Source: Flavobacterium faecale (lineage in GTDB: Bacteria > Bacteroidota > Bacteroidia > Flavobacteriales > Flavobacteriaceae). Taken from it: DNA of 64,000 nt. The notes below the pieces were generated by a model, which was given only the letters and a program-made list of their open reading frames with translations, ran no database searches and was not told where the DNA came from. The position numbers and the translations under genes are program-made. The stretch's first letter is position 1. Each line of letters starts with the position of its first letter. Shown one piece after another: positions 17,526-26,715 of this stretch. Location: positions 3,074,001 through 3,138,000 of the forward strand of contig NZ_CP020918.1 in NCBI RefSeq assembly GCF_003076455.1. The letters are read 5' to 3'.

Positions 17526-19211
17526 TTAAAAACCGATGGCTTTATCGTCACCGCGGTAATCGGCTCCACCTTCAAGTTTACCATTAGGGAGCGACAAAAT
17601 AGCATCAACTTTACCAATTACAGGTGTTGTTTTTTCATTAATCAAATAGCCTTTTTTCTTTAAATTCTCCAAGGTAGTGGTATCAAAAGCATTTGGTTCA
17701 AAGGTAATCAAATCGGGTAGCCACTGGTGATGGAACCGTGGTGCATTTACCGCTTCTTGCATACTCAATTGATATTCATAAACGTTTAAGATAGTTTGCA
17801 AAACCGATGTGATAATCGTAGAACCTCCTGGAGATCCTACAGTCATGAATAGTTTTCCTTTTTTTTCTACAATGGTAGGTGTCATTGAGCTAAGCATTCT
17901 TTTTTCGGGTGCAATGCTGTTTGCTTCGTTGCCTATAAGTCCAAACATATTGGGTGTGCCTGGTTTTGAACTAAAGTCGTCCATTTCATTGTTAAGCATA
18001 AAGCCCAGTTCGTCACAATAATATTTAGAACCATAGCCCGCGTTTAAAGTAGTTGTTGCTGAAACCGAATTACCAAACTGATCCACAATAGAGTAGTGTG
18101 TGGTCTCCATACTTTCGTTATAACTCACTTTTCCTTCTGCAATATCAGCTGAAAGCGTGGCTTTTTCAGGATTAAAACTGCTCATTCGATCCTTCAAATA
18201 AGAGTCGTTCATCAATGCTTTCAACGGAATTTTGACAAAATCAGGATCACCCAAAAAGAAATTTCGATCGGCATAAGCGCGTCTTTCGGCCTCTACAATT
18301 ATTTGTATGGCTTGACTCGAGTTATGGCCCATTTTTGCCAAATCATAAGGAGTAATCATTTTCATAATTTGTGCCAAGCAGATTCCGCCACTGCTAGGAG
18401 GAGCCATTGAAATCACGGTTAAGTCTTTGTACTTAAAAGTTATTGGATTTCGCCATTTTGCTTCATATTTATTCAGGTCTTCCATGGTAATAATGGCGCC
18501 TTTATCCTGTAAGTAAGCAACTAATTTTGATGCAGTTTCGCCTTTATAAAACTCGTCTCTACCATTTTTAGCAATTCGCTTCAAAGTAGTTGCCAAAGCG
18601 GGATACTTGATGGTATCATTGGTATGGTATACTTGTGATAAAACCGATTTACTACCATTTATTTTAGTCAGTTGGTCTCTGTATTCGTTCAGTCTTTCTT
18701 CTTGTTTTTGAGTTACAATTACACCTCTTTCGGCCAACTCAATCACGGGTTGTAAGATGGTTTCTATAGGTAATGAGCCTAGTTTTTTGTGTACAGCAAA
18801 CATTCCGGCAATCGTTCCAGGAACACCAATTCCTAACGGACTCTTGGTACTTTTACCCGGAATTACATTTCCGTTCGCATCTAGAAACATATTTTTTGTT
18901 GCTGCCAAAGGAGCTTTTTCGCGGTAGTCCAAAGTTCCTGTTTCGCCATTTGCTTTTCTGTAGACCATGAAACCACCACCACCAAGATTTCCCGCATAAG
19001 GGTAAGCAACAGCAAGTGCCAATTCTGTGGCAATCATTGCATCAAAAGCATTTCCGCCTTTTTTCATGATGTCGGCTCCAATTTTTGAGGCTTCTTCACG
19101 AGCAGAAACAACCATGGCTTGGCTTGCTTCCAGACCAGTTGGTGTAGTAATTAATTTTTGTGAGGTGCAACTCATGCAGAATACGCTCACTAGTATTATA
19201 ACATTTTTCAT
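17526..19211 (-). CDS. ggt: Gamma-glutamyltransferase lipoprotein, copy 1
   Basis: N-terminal-nucleophile hydrolase that cleaves or transfers the gamma-glutamyl group of glutathione and related peptides. The 561-aa precursor begins MKNVIILVSVFCMSC, a lipoprotein-type signal ending at a cysteine, so it is probably membrane-anchored outside the cytoplasm. The autoprocessing site is visible: T370 in ETTHYSIVD would become the N-terminus of the small subunit, with the conserved SSMTPTI and GSPGGSTIITSV loops after it. It is 46 bases downstream of a second, closely similar gene and shares its terminator, so the two form an operon and look like a tandem duplication. Confidence 0.94.
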   Translation of the reverse strand: MKNVIILVSVFCMSCTSQKLITTPTGLEASQAMVVSAREEASKIGADIMKKGGNAFDAMIATELALAVAYPYAGNLGGGGFMVYRKANGETGTLDYREKAPLAATKNMFLDANGNVIPGKSTKSPLGIGVPGTIAGMFAVHKKLGSLPIETILQPVIELAERGVIVTQKQEERLNEYRDQLTKINGSKSVLSQVYHTNDTIKYPALATTLKRIAKNGRDEFYKGETASKLVAYLQDKGAIITMEDLNKYEAKWRNPITFKYKDLTVISMAPPSSGGICLAQIMKMITPYDLAKMGHNSSQAIQIIVEAERRAYADRNFFLGDPDFVKIPLKALMNDSYLKDRMSSFNPEKATLSADIAEGKVSYNESMETTHYSIVDQFGNSVSATTTLNAGYGSKYYCDELGFMLNNEMDDFSSKPGTPNMFGLIGNEANSIAPEKRMLSSMTPTIVEKKGKLFMTVGSPGGSTIITSVLQTILNVYEYQLSMQEAVNAPRFHHQWLPDLITFEPNAFDTTTLENLKKKGYLINEKTTPVIGKVDAILSLPNGKLEGGADYRGDDKAIGF

Positions 19212-19257
19212 ATTCGAAAAGGAATTATATGTAATTATAAGTAGAGTGGACTATGGC

Positions 19258-20943
19258 TTAAAATCCTTTAGCACTATTGTCTGCTCTTTTGTCTGCACCA
19301 CCCTCTAATTTTCCATCAGAAAGGATTAATATAGCATCGACTTGACCAATAATTTCTTTATTATTTTCATTGATTTTGTATCCTTTATTTTTCAATTCTT
19401 CCAAAGTTTTTTTATCGAAAGAATTAGGTTCGAAAGTAATTTCGTCAGGCAACCATTGATGATGAAAACGGGGAGCATTTACCGCCTCTTGCATACTCAT
19501 CTTGTACTCATATACATTAAGGATCGTTTGTAAAACCGATGTTATAATGGTAGAGCCACCTGGAGTACCAACTACCATAAATAATTTTTTGCCTTTTTCG
19601 ACAATTGTAGGTGTCATCGAACTCAACATTCTTTTTCCCGGTGCAATACTATTGGCTTCTGTTCCTGTTAGACCGTATAAATTAGGAACTCCTGGTTTAG
19701 CGCTAAAATCGTCCATTTGGTTGTTTAGAAAAAAACCTAATTCGTCGCAATAGATTTTCGATCCATAATGATCATTTAAAGTTGTAGTCACCGAAACAGC
19801 ATTTCCGTCTGCATCGACAATAGAATAATGGGTCGTTTCTTTGCTTTCGTAACCAGGGATTTTACCTTTTCCTATATCAGATGATTTTGAAGCTTTATCG
19901 AAAGAAAAATTACTCATCCTTTTTTGAATGTAAATTGAATCTAGCAGTTCTTTCACCGGTAGTTTTACAAAATCAGGATCTCCAAGAAAAGAGTTTCTGT
20001 CGGCATAAGCTCTGCGTTCTGCCTCTGTGATTACTTGAATAGATTTTGTACCGTTGTGCCCGAAGGTTGAAAGATCGAAAGGTTCAATCATTTTCATAAT
20101 TTGATCCAAACAGATTCCGCCACTACTAGGAGGTGACATAGATGTAATTTCTAAATCTTTGTACGAAAATGTTATTGGCGTTCTCCATTTCGAATCGTAC
20201 TTTTCTAAATCTTCTAAGGTCATGCTGCCGCCTTTTCCTTTTAAGAATGAGATTAGCTTTTGAGCCGTTTCACCGTTGTAAAATTCAGAACGGCCATTGG
20301 TTGCAATTCTTTCCAAGGTTGCCGCCAATGCAGGATATTTTATGGTGTCACCAACCTTATATACCTTCGAAAACAAACTGTTAGGTCCGTTCTCTTTCAG
20401 TAACACTTCTCGATAAGTTGATAAACTTTTTTCTTGATTTTCGGTAACAACAACTCCTTTTTTTGCCAAAGCAATTACGGGCTCTAGAATTTTGTTGATG
20501 GGTAGTGAACCAAATTTTTTGTGTACAGCAAACATTCCAGCAAGTGTTCCGGGTACTCCAGACGCAAATGCTGTAGCGGTACTTTTTCCAGGAATTACAT
20601 TTCCGTTCTGGTCCAAAAACATATCTTTGGTTGCTGCCAATGGTGCTTTTTCTCGGTAATCGAGTGCACCCGTGTCACCGTTTGCCTTTCTAAACACCAT
20701 AAATCCACCACCACCAATATTTCCGGCTTGCGGATAGGATACGGCAAGTGCTAACTCTGTAGCTACCATAGCATCAAAGGCATTTCCGCCTTTTTTCATA
20801 ATTGCAACACCAATTTCAGAGGCTTCAGATCGTGCAGAAACGACCATTGCTTTATTGGTGACTAAGCCTGTTGGGACCAATAGTTTTTCATTCGATTTGC
20901 AACTCAAAACGAGTAATGAAAGTAAGAGTATAGTTTTTTTCAT
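19258..20943 (-). CDS. ggt: Gamma-glutamyltransferase lipoprotein, copy 2
   Basis: Same enzyme family as the downstream copy and similar along the whole length. The start at 20943 (MKKTILLLSLLVLSC) is chosen because it gives a clean lipoprotein signal with lipobox LVLSC; the frame extends 16 codons further upstream, but that leader is not signal-like. The predicted nucleophile is T370 in ETTHYSIVD, the same residue number as in copy 1, and the substrate loops SSMTPTI and GTPGGSTIITSV are intact. Both copies therefore look active. Differences cluster in the middle of the large subunit, so the two may differ in substrate preference. Confidence 0.94.
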   Translation of the reverse strand: MKKTILLLSLLVLSCKSNEKLLVPTGLVTNKAMVVSARSEASEIGVAIMKKGGNAFDAMVATELALAVSYPQAGNIGGGGFMVFRKANGDTGALDYREKAPLAATKDMFLDQNGNVIPGKSTATAFASGVPGTLAGMFAVHKKFGSLPINKILEPVIALAKKGVVVTENQEKSLSTYREVLLKENGPNSLFSKVYKVGDTIKYPALAATLERIATNGRSEFYNGETAQKLISFLKGKGGSMTLEDLEKYDSKWRTPITFSYKDLEITSMSPPSSGGICLDQIMKMIEPFDLSTFGHNGTKSIQVITEAERRAYADRNSFLGDPDFVKLPVKELLDSIYIQKRMSNFSFDKASKSSDIGKGKIPGYESKETTHYSIVDADGNAVSVTTTLNDHYGSKIYCDELGFFLNNQMDDFSAKPGVPNLYGLTGTEANSIAPGKRMLSSMTPTIVEKGKKLFMVVGTPGGSTIITSVLQTILNVYEYKMSMQEAVNAPRFHHQWLPDEITFEPNSFDKKTLEELKNKGYKINENNKEIIGQVDAILILSDGKLEGGADKRADNSAKGF

Positions 20944-21164
20944 AGTGTTGTTTTTTAGTTTATTTGTTTTCAAAAAAAGGTAATAAAGCATCTAAACCTC
21001 CAGTACATCATGCGATAAAAGGAAATTAGGGTATTAGTTTTTCAATTTTGAAAACCAGTTCATTTATTATATTGATATTGATCGTTTGGGTAGGTGGTTA
21101 CTAATTTCTATCCTTTTTTTAATGTTATAATCCTTATATTATAAATAGTTAAATACTCTCTCAA

Positions 21165-21743
21165 TTATTTTAGGATCGTTTGAGCATGCGCTCGTAAATC
21201 TTCAAAAAACAAGGTAAATTCATTTTCGAATTCGCCATAATGTGCCACAAGTTCTTCGGTAGCAAAGGTCATTTTTGATTTGTTTTTGGTTCGTGAGTCC
21301 ATTTGCCTTAGGATCTCAGCAATGCCTTCGACAGTTTGGTAACTCAATAACCAGTTTTGCGGAATCATATATGGCATCATGCCTAGGGTACGGTCAGATA
21401 AATCAGGTTTGTTATCTTCTAGCGAGTTATAGAAATTGGTAATATAGGTCGCTAAATCTTCTTGAGAATAGGTATTCCAATTTTTCGCTAAAAAATGATC
21501 ATATAAAACATCAACGATAACTCCAGAATAATGATGGTATCTTGAATGCAGTCGTTTGGTGCTTTGTCTAAAAATAGGGTGAGCATCGGTAAAGGTATCG
21601 ATAGCGCGGTGCAGCAATATTCCTTTTTGCATTTGCTCAGGATATTTTTCAAAATCTTTGCCTCTTATGCCATCGGCCATAAAATTTCCAATTTTGATGA
21701 GATCATTGTCTCCAGAAAGGTAGATGTGTGCTAAAAAATTCAT
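21165..21743 (-). CDS. acpH: Acyl carrier protein phosphodiesterase
   Basis: Removes the 4'-phosphopantetheine group from holo-ACP. 192 aa, the usual family length. N-terminal MNFLAHIYLS, then GNFMADGIRGK and LLHRAIDTFTDAHP, matching the HD-like metal site pattern of the AcpH (DUF479) family, with further His/Asp residues in YHHYSGVIVDVLYDHFLA. Cytoplasmic, single gene. It diverges from glmM across a short intergenic region. Confidence 0.9.
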   Translation of the reverse strand: MNFLAHIYLSGDNDLIKIGNFMADGIRGKDFEKYPEQMQKGILLHRAIDTFTDAHPIFRQSTKRLHSRYHHYSGVIVDVLYDHFLAKNWNTYSQEDLATYITNFYNSLEDNKPDLSDRTLGMMPYMIPQNWLLSYQTVEGIAEILRQMDSRTKNKSKMTFATEELVAHYGEFENEFTLFFEDLRAHAQTILK

Positions 21744-21790
21744 TCGACTAAAATATGAATTCTAAACCACTTTATTCAATCTTCAATTAT

Positions 21791-21798
21791 TATATTTG
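21791..21798 (+). promoter_or_regulatory. -7 element of glmM
   Basis: TATATTTG, 41 bases before the ATG at 21839. It decides the start: the longer open frame beginning at 21755 would start upstream of the promoter. Confidence 0.55.
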
Positions 21799-21838
21799 TG
21801 CAAAAAATAGAAATAACCTAATTTATAAAGACATAAGA

Positions 21839-23227
21839 ATGACATTAATCAAATCCATTTCAGGAATTCGCGGTACAATAGGAGGCAAGGTTGGAGATAA
21901 TTTGACACCGGTTGATGCGGTAAAGTTTGCATCGGCTTACGGGACTTGGTTGAAGAACTACTCTGGAAAAGAAAAACTTACAGTTGTTGTAGGTCGTGAC
22001 GCGCGTATATCTGGACCAATGATTCATAATTTGGTGGTAAACACATTAATCGGTTTGGGTATTGACGTGGTTGATCTTGGTTTGTCAACAACACCAACAG
22101 TAGAAATTGCTGTGCCGCTAGAAAAAGCTGATGGTGGAATAATATTAACTGCTTCTCACAATCCAAAACAATGGAATGCCTTGAAGTTATTGAATGAAAA
22201 AGGGGAATTCTTAAACGGTGTTGAGGGTGAAAAAATCCTGAAAATAGCTGAAGACGAAGCTTTCTTTTTTGCAGATGTCGATAATTTGGGAACAATAACA
22301 ATCAATGATGCCTATATGGACATTCATATTGACGAAGTTTTGAACTTAGAGTTAGTCGATATTGAGGCCGTAAAAGCAGCCAAATTTAAGGTTGTTGTTG
22401 ATGGAGTAAATTCGTCTGGCGGAATTATAGTTCCAAAATTATTGGAGATCATGGGTGTAGAAGTGGTAGAGTTGTATTGCGATCCTACTGGTGAATTCCC
22501 TCATAATCCAGAGCCTTTAAAAGAACATTTGGCAGATATATGTGATTTGGTAGTTAAAGAAAAAGCCGATTTTGGAATTGTAGTAGATCCAGATGTAGAC
22601 CGTTTAGCTTTTATCTCTGAAGATGGGGAGATGTTTGGCGAAGAGTACACATTAGTTGCTTGTGCAGATTATGTTTTGAGCAAAACTCCAGGAAATACAG
22701 TGTCTAATATGTCATCGTCACGTGCGTTGCGTGATGTAACCAATTTGCACAAAGGTACTTATGAAGCAAGTGCTGTTGGTGAAGTAAATGTGGTTGATTT
22801 AATGAAGAAAAACAATGCTATTATTGGTGGTGAAGGTAACGGTGGAATCATCTATCCTGCATCACACTACGGTCGTGATAGTATGGTGGGAATTGCTTTG
22901 TTTTTGACGCATTTGGCGAATAAAAAAATGACTGTTTCGGCTTTGAGAGCATCGTATCCTGAATATTATATGAGCAAAAATAAAATCGAATTGACACCTC
23001 AAATTGATGTTGATGCAATTTTGTTTGCTATGACTAGCAAATATAAAGACGAAGATATCACTACGGTTGATGGGGTAAAAATTGATTTTGTAGATCAGTG
23101 GGTACATTTACGTAAATCAAACACAGAGCCAATCATTCGAATCTATACTGAAGCTGGTTCTCAAGAAAAAGCAGATGCATTAGCGTTACGAATTATTGAA
23201 GAAATTAAAGAAGTAGCGGGAATTTAA
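21839..23227 (+). CDS. glmM: Phosphoglucosamine mutase
   Basis: Interconverts glucosamine-6-phosphate and glucosamine-1-phosphate on the way to UDP-GlcNAc for peptidoglycan and LPS. The ATG at 21839 gives 462 aa, the normal length, and homology starts at once (TLIKSISGIRGTIGG). The phosphoserine is S106 in TASHNPKQW, the metal site is DPDVDRL, the sugar-binding loop is GEGNGG, and the phosphate-binding loop is RKSNTEPIIR. A phosphomannomutase activity cannot be excluded from sequence alone, but this type in Bacteroidota is generally GlmM. Confidence 0.92.
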   Translation: MTLIKSISGIRGTIGGKVGDNLTPVDAVKFASAYGTWLKNYSGKEKLTVVVGRDARISGPMIHNLVVNTLIGLGIDVVDLGLSTTPTVEIAVPLEKADGGIILTASHNPKQWNALKLLNEKGEFLNGVEGEKILKIAEDEAFFFADVDNLGTITINDAYMDIHIDEVLNLELVDIEAVKAAKFKVVVDGVNSSGGIIVPKLLEIMGVEVVELYCDPTGEFPHNPEPLKEHLADICDLVVKEKADFGIVVDPDVDRLAFISEDGEMFGEEYTLVACADYVLSKTPGNTVSNMSSSRALRDVTNLHKGTYEASAVGEVNVVDLMKKNNAIIGGEGNGGIIYPASHYGRDSMVGIALFLTHLANKKMTVSALRASYPEYYMSKNKIELTPQIDVDAILFAMTSKYKDEDITTVDGVKIDFVDQWVHLRKSNTEPIIRIYTEAGSQEKADALALRIIEEIKEVAGI

Positions 23228-23248
23228 TCCAAGACACTTTTAAATACT

Positions 23249-23286
23249 AAAAACCCTTTCGAAAAATACTTTTGAAAGGGTTTTTT
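23249..23286. terminator. Bidirectional terminator between glmM and the acyltransferase
   Basis: AAAAACCCTTTC pairs with GAAAGGGTTTTT; the inner AAAA/TTTT extends the stem. T-run on both strands, convergent genes. Confidence 0.85.
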
Positions 23287-23294
23287 AATGCATT

Positions 23295-24179
23295 CTATTT
23301 TAGATCTACTATCTTTTGATGTTTCCAGCGTTTGTGTGTCCAAAAGTAATATTCTGGAGCCTCATGAATTTGTTTTTCAACTTCTTCAATAAAGCGATGG
23401 GTGATTTCGAATTGTTCTGTTTCTTTTGGGAATTTTGTTATCGGTACAAAAGTGGCTTCATAATACCCTCTTTTTATCTTTCGAACCTTAATAAATTCTA
23501 CCCCAAGATTGTATTTTTTTGCAATCAACTCTGCACCTGTATGTACGGGTACCTCAATACCCATAAACGGATACCAGTGAAATGCTTTGTCTAATTTTGG
23601 AGACTGATCACTTGCTAGACCGTAAACACAAGCAATTTTCTCTCTTTGATTCTTAGCAATGTATGGAATAGTCTCTCTTGTAACCACAAGCGTTGTACCG
23701 TATTTTGATCGTATATTTTGAACCAAACGATCAAAGTATTTATTGCTTATTTGTTTGTAAACACCAGTACCTTTAAGTGTGGTTTTTGCATTGATAGTCA
23801 ACATCCACTCCCAACTTGCATAATGAGAAGCTAGTAAGACCATACTTTTATTTTCTCTCTCGTACTCTTTTAAAATTTCGATATTAGTGACTACAAAACG
23901 TTTGTTCATCTCTTCGGTAGAAATAGTCAACGTTTTGACCATCTCTAGGAACATATCACACATGTGTTGGTAGGACTTTTTTTCAATAGCTAGCCGTTCT
24001 TTGTCCGTTAAATGGGGTAAAGTTAGCGCTAGATTGTATCGAACAGTTTTTTTTCTGTATCCAACGATATAATAAACAAGGAAATAAATGCAGTCTGAGA
24101 GTGCATAAAATATAGGGAATGGTAAAATTGAAATAAACCAAAGAAAGGGATAAGCGATAATATAAGCCAAAAATTGCAT
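23295..24179 (-). CDS. Lysophospholipid/lipid A acyltransferase (LpxL/HtrB-like)
   Basis: Membrane acyltransferase of the LABLAT family that adds late acyl chains to lipid A. The ATG at 24179 (MQFLAYIIAYPFLWF) is chosen because the -7 element TATCTTTG lies at 24195-24202 and would overlap the alternative TTG start. This gives 294 aa. An N-terminal hydrophobic anchor is followed by the catalytic HX4E motif (H119-E124 in SHYASWE). The later segment ASDQSPK is also family-typical. The single copy could serve as the lipid A acyltransferase or as an ornithine-lipid type enzyme; the substrate is not readable. Confidence 0.87.
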   Translation of the reverse strand: MQFLAYIIAYPFLWFISILPFPIFYALSDCIYFLVYYIVGYRKKTVRYNLALTLPHLTDKERLAIEKKSYQHMCDMFLEMVKTLTISTEEMNKRFVVTNIEILKEYERENKSMVLLASHYASWEWMLTINAKTTLKGTGVYKQISNKYFDRLVQNIRSKYGTTLVVTRETIPYIAKNQREKIACVYGLASDQSPKLDKAFHWYPFMGIEVPVHTGAELIAKKYNLGVEFIKVRKIKRGYYEATFVPITKFPKETEQFEITHRFIEEVEKQIHEAPEYYFWTHKRWKHQKIVDLK

Positions 24180-24194
24180 GCAGTATTTTTTTAG

Positions 24195-24202
24195 CAAAGA
24201 TA
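24195..24202 (-). promoter_or_regulatory. -7 element of the acyltransferase gene
   Basis: TATCTTTG on the minus strand, 16 bases before the ATG at 24179. Confidence 0.5.
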
Positions 24203-24292
24203 AGGCAAAAATGAATAGTATATAATAGTAGTAGGGTATGACTAGGCTGTTTTAGATTTAGTACCTTTACATTTCACAAAATTCAACTATTC

Positions 24293-24931
24293 ATGAATAT
24301 ATTTTTGATTGCAATTCTTGTTGCAAATGGACTGATAAGTTATAAAGGATTTAACGATCCCGCTTTTTTTAATAAATATAAGTTTCATATGGGCAGGTTT
24401 CAAGCGGGCGAGCAAATCCGATTGATTTCATCTGCTTTTTTGCACGCAGATATGAGTCATTTGGCATTTAATATGCTTACGCTGTATTTCTTTGCACCAG
24501 TTGTGATTGGTTATCTTGGGAGTATTTCGTTTCTATTGGTCTATTTGGTGAGTTTGATCGTAGGAGGATTATTGACCGTATATTTTCATAAAAACGACTA
24601 TAATTATAGTGCAATTGGTGCTTCGGGTGCTGTTACGGGTATTTTATACTCGGCAATATTATTGCAGCCAGATATGATGTTGGGAATCTTTTTTATTATT
24701 CCGATGCCGGCTTATTTATTCGGTATTCTGTACCTATTGTATTCGATCTATGCTATGAGAGCCAAGAATGATAATATTGGGCATACGGCTCATTTTGGTG
24801 GTGCGATAGGAGGTTATTTAATGACATTGATTATTCGACCAAGTTTAGTGGTAGATCATTTGTCTATGGTAATCCTATTAACTATCCCAATTATTATACT
24901 TTTTGTAATGGCAAAGATGGGCAAATTATAA
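24293..24931 (+). CDS. Rhomboid family intramembrane serine protease
   Basis: Cleaves membrane-protein substrates within the bilayer. 212 aa with about six transmembrane segments, the minimal rhomboid core. The catalytic dyad is visible as S111 in GASGAVTGI and H167 in TAHFGGAIGGY. The conserved HADMSHLAFNM loop near residues 60-70 supplies the oxyanion-site His/Asn. It is followed 41 bases later by a periplasmic SIMPL protein on the same strand, possibly co-transcribed. The substrate is unknown. Confidence 0.93.
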   Translation: MNIFLIAILVANGLISYKGFNDPAFFNKYKFHMGRFQAGEQIRLISSAFLHADMSHLAFNMLTLYFFAPVVIGYLGSISFLLVYLVSLIVGGLLTVYFHKNDYNYSAIGASGAVTGILYSAILLQPDMMLGIFFIIPMPAYLFGILYLLYSIYAMRAKNDNIGHTAHFGGAIGGYLMTLIIRPSLVVDHLSMVILLTIPIIILFVMAKMGKL

Positions 24932-24971
24932 TGGCATAACTTTTGAAATCATTCTAGGAAAATAGCTAAAA

Positions 24972-25670
24972 ATGTATAAAATGAAAAAGTCACTATTAAT
25001 TTTAACAGCATTATTTATGTCTGTATTAAATGCACAAGAAATAAAGCCAGTACCACAAATAAGTGTGTCAGGTGAAGGAAAAGTAAAGGTGGTACCAGAT
25101 GAAGCCTTGATTACTGCCACCGTTGAAACTAAGGGAACGAACGTAAAAGAAGTTAAAAGGCAAAATGACACTCAAATTGAGGCTGTATTGAAGGTTATTA
25201 AAAAAATGAATCTCAATCCAGCTGATTACAAAACACAACGAGTAGCCTTAAACCCGCAGTATGATTATGAAAAGAAGAAACATAATTATAATGCAACTCA
25301 AACAATCGAAATCCATCTTCGTGATTTGTCAAAATATGACGAATTAATGGAAGCTATGGTCGATAACGGAATTAACAGAATTGATAATGTTATTTTTCAA
25401 TCGTCAAAATTGGCACAATATGAGTCTGAAGCACGAAAACTAGCCATCAAAGAAGCCAAATTAAAAGCAGAGGATTATGTGTCGGTTTTGGGTCAAAAAG
25501 TGGGTAAAGCTTTGACAATAACCGATAATTCACAGGGATATAATCCGCAACCTGTATATGCTCGTATGAAGACTATGGCTATGAATGCCGAATCGGCTCC
25601 AAGAGAAACTTTGGCCGCTGGAGAAATAGAAATTACAGCAAATGTTAGTGTGAGTTTTTTGTTAGATTAA
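24972..25670 (+). CDS. SIMPL domain (DUF541) periplasmic protein
   Basis: 232 aa with a signal peptide (hydrophobic SLLILTALFMSVLNA, cleavage before QEIKP). Either ATG at 24972 or the one three codons later could be the start. The mature part is one SIMPL domain: ISVSGEGKVKVVPDEA at the start, the TVETKGTNVKE strand and the KAEDYVSVLGQKVGKAL helix. The family is widespread and its function is poorly defined, with links to outer-envelope stress. The gene ends at a strong terminator. Confidence 0.88.
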   Translation: MYKMKKSLLILTALFMSVLNAQEIKPVPQISVSGEGKVKVVPDEALITATVETKGTNVKEVKRQNDTQIEAVLKVIKKMNLNPADYKTQRVALNPQYDYEKKKHNYNATQTIEIHLRDLSKYDELMEAMVDNGINRIDNVIFQSSKLAQYESEARKLAIKEAKLKAEDYVSVLGQKVGKALTITDNSQGYNPQPVYARMKTMAMNAESAPRETLAAGEIEITANVSVSFLLD

Positions 25671-25688
25671 AAACACTTTAAATACTAC

Positions 25689-25725
25689 AAACCTGTTTAC
25701 TATACTTTAGTAAACAGGTTTTTTT
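25689..25725 (+). terminator. Intrinsic terminator after the SIMPL gene
   Basis: AACCTGTTTACTA pairs perfectly with TAGTAAACAGGTT over 13 bp, loop of five, followed by T7. Confidence 0.9.
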
Positions 25726-25781
25726 ATGGCTTTATTCGAAATAATTAAATTCTAAAAAGTGATTTTAATCGAAATCTCGTC

Positions 25782-25789
25782 TATTTTTG
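25782..25789 (+). promoter_or_regulatory. -7 element at the start of truC
   Basis: TATTTTTG ends only four bases before the ATG at 25794, so transcription would begin on or next to the start codon. No clear -33 element. Confidence 0.5.
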
Positions 25790-25793
25790 CACG

Positions 25794-26492
25794 ATGTTAG
25801 AAATCCTTTACCAAGACGAATATATTATAGCCATTAATAAACCAAGTGGATTACTAGTGCATAAATCTTTTTATGCACGTGATGCAAAAGTGTATGCTAT
25901 TCAGGAATTGAGAAATCAAATAGGAGGTCAGCATGTTTACCCAGTACATCGTTTGGATCGCAAAACATCAGGCGTCTTGTTATTTGCATTGAATAAAGAA
26001 GTTTTGAAGATTATGAATGATCGCTTTGCATCACGCGAAGTCGAAAAAAAATACTTGGCAATTTTACGCGGATGGTCGCCCGAAAAGCTAACGATTGATT
26101 ATGATTTAATCAATGATGACAATGTTACACAAAATGCAATTACTTATTTTCGCCGCTTGCAAATTGCCGAAATTGCCTTAGAATTTAATAATAAACCAAC
26201 TTCACGCTATTGTTTGGTAGAAGCGATTCCAGAAACGGGGCGTATGCACCAATTACGAAAACATTTCAAACATATTTTTCATCCCATTTTAGGAAGCCGT
26301 CCTCATGGCTGTAACAAGCAAAATAAACTATGGCTGGAGCATTATGAACTAATAGGCATGATGCTTCATGCGCACCAACTTATATTTGATCATCCCATAC
26401 ACAATAAACAACTCGTTCTCAATGCAAAGATTAACGAAGAGTTTAGTAAAGTAGGTACAATTCTTAATCTAGATTTGAGCAGTTATCAATAG
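25794..26492 (+). CDS. truC: tRNA pseudouridine synthase C (RluA family)
   Basis: Converts a uridine (U65 class) of tRNA to pseudouridine. 232 aa, near the short TruC length and without an S4 domain. The catalytic aspartate is D55 in VHRLDRKTSG; the N-terminal motif INKPSGLLVH and the C-terminal substrate motif GRMHQLRKH are intact, and GSRPHGCNKQN is TruC-like. The predicted transcript has almost no 5' leader. Assignment to TruC rather than another RluA-family enzyme rests on length and the C-terminal motif. Confidence 0.87.
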   Translation: MLEILYQDEYIIAINKPSGLLVHKSFYARDAKVYAIQELRNQIGGQHVYPVHRLDRKTSGVLLFALNKEVLKIMNDRFASREVEKKYLAILRGWSPEKLTIDYDLINDDNVTQNAITYFRRLQIAEIALEFNNKPTSRYCLVEAIPETGRMHQLRKHFKHIFHPILGSRPHGCNKQNKLWLEHYELIGMMLHAHQLIFDHPIHNKQLVLNAKINEEFSKVGTILNLDLSSYQ

Positions 26493-26520
26493 TTTTATTG
26501 TTTAAAAGCTACTATTGATA
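26484..26520. repeat. Inverted repeat across the truC stop codon
   Basis: TATCAATAGT and ACTATTGATA, a perfect 10-bp pair separated by 17 bases that can pair further (TTTT/AAAA). No T-tract follows, so it is not a standard terminator; it may protect or process the mRNA end. Confidence 0.45.
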
Positions 26521-26715
26521 TAGTTTGAATTAGTTAGGTGCTTCATCGGTTCCTTATTAATTATTACAACAGTTTTTTTTAACTTACTTACAATAACAAA
26601 CGACTAGTTTTTTATTTCAGAAGATCTTTTTTTTCGATAAAAAAAAACATTTTTTACGAATATTTTTTCAAATTCTGTTGTCTGTTTATTTCTTCTATTA
26701 TTCTCTAAAAAATTA

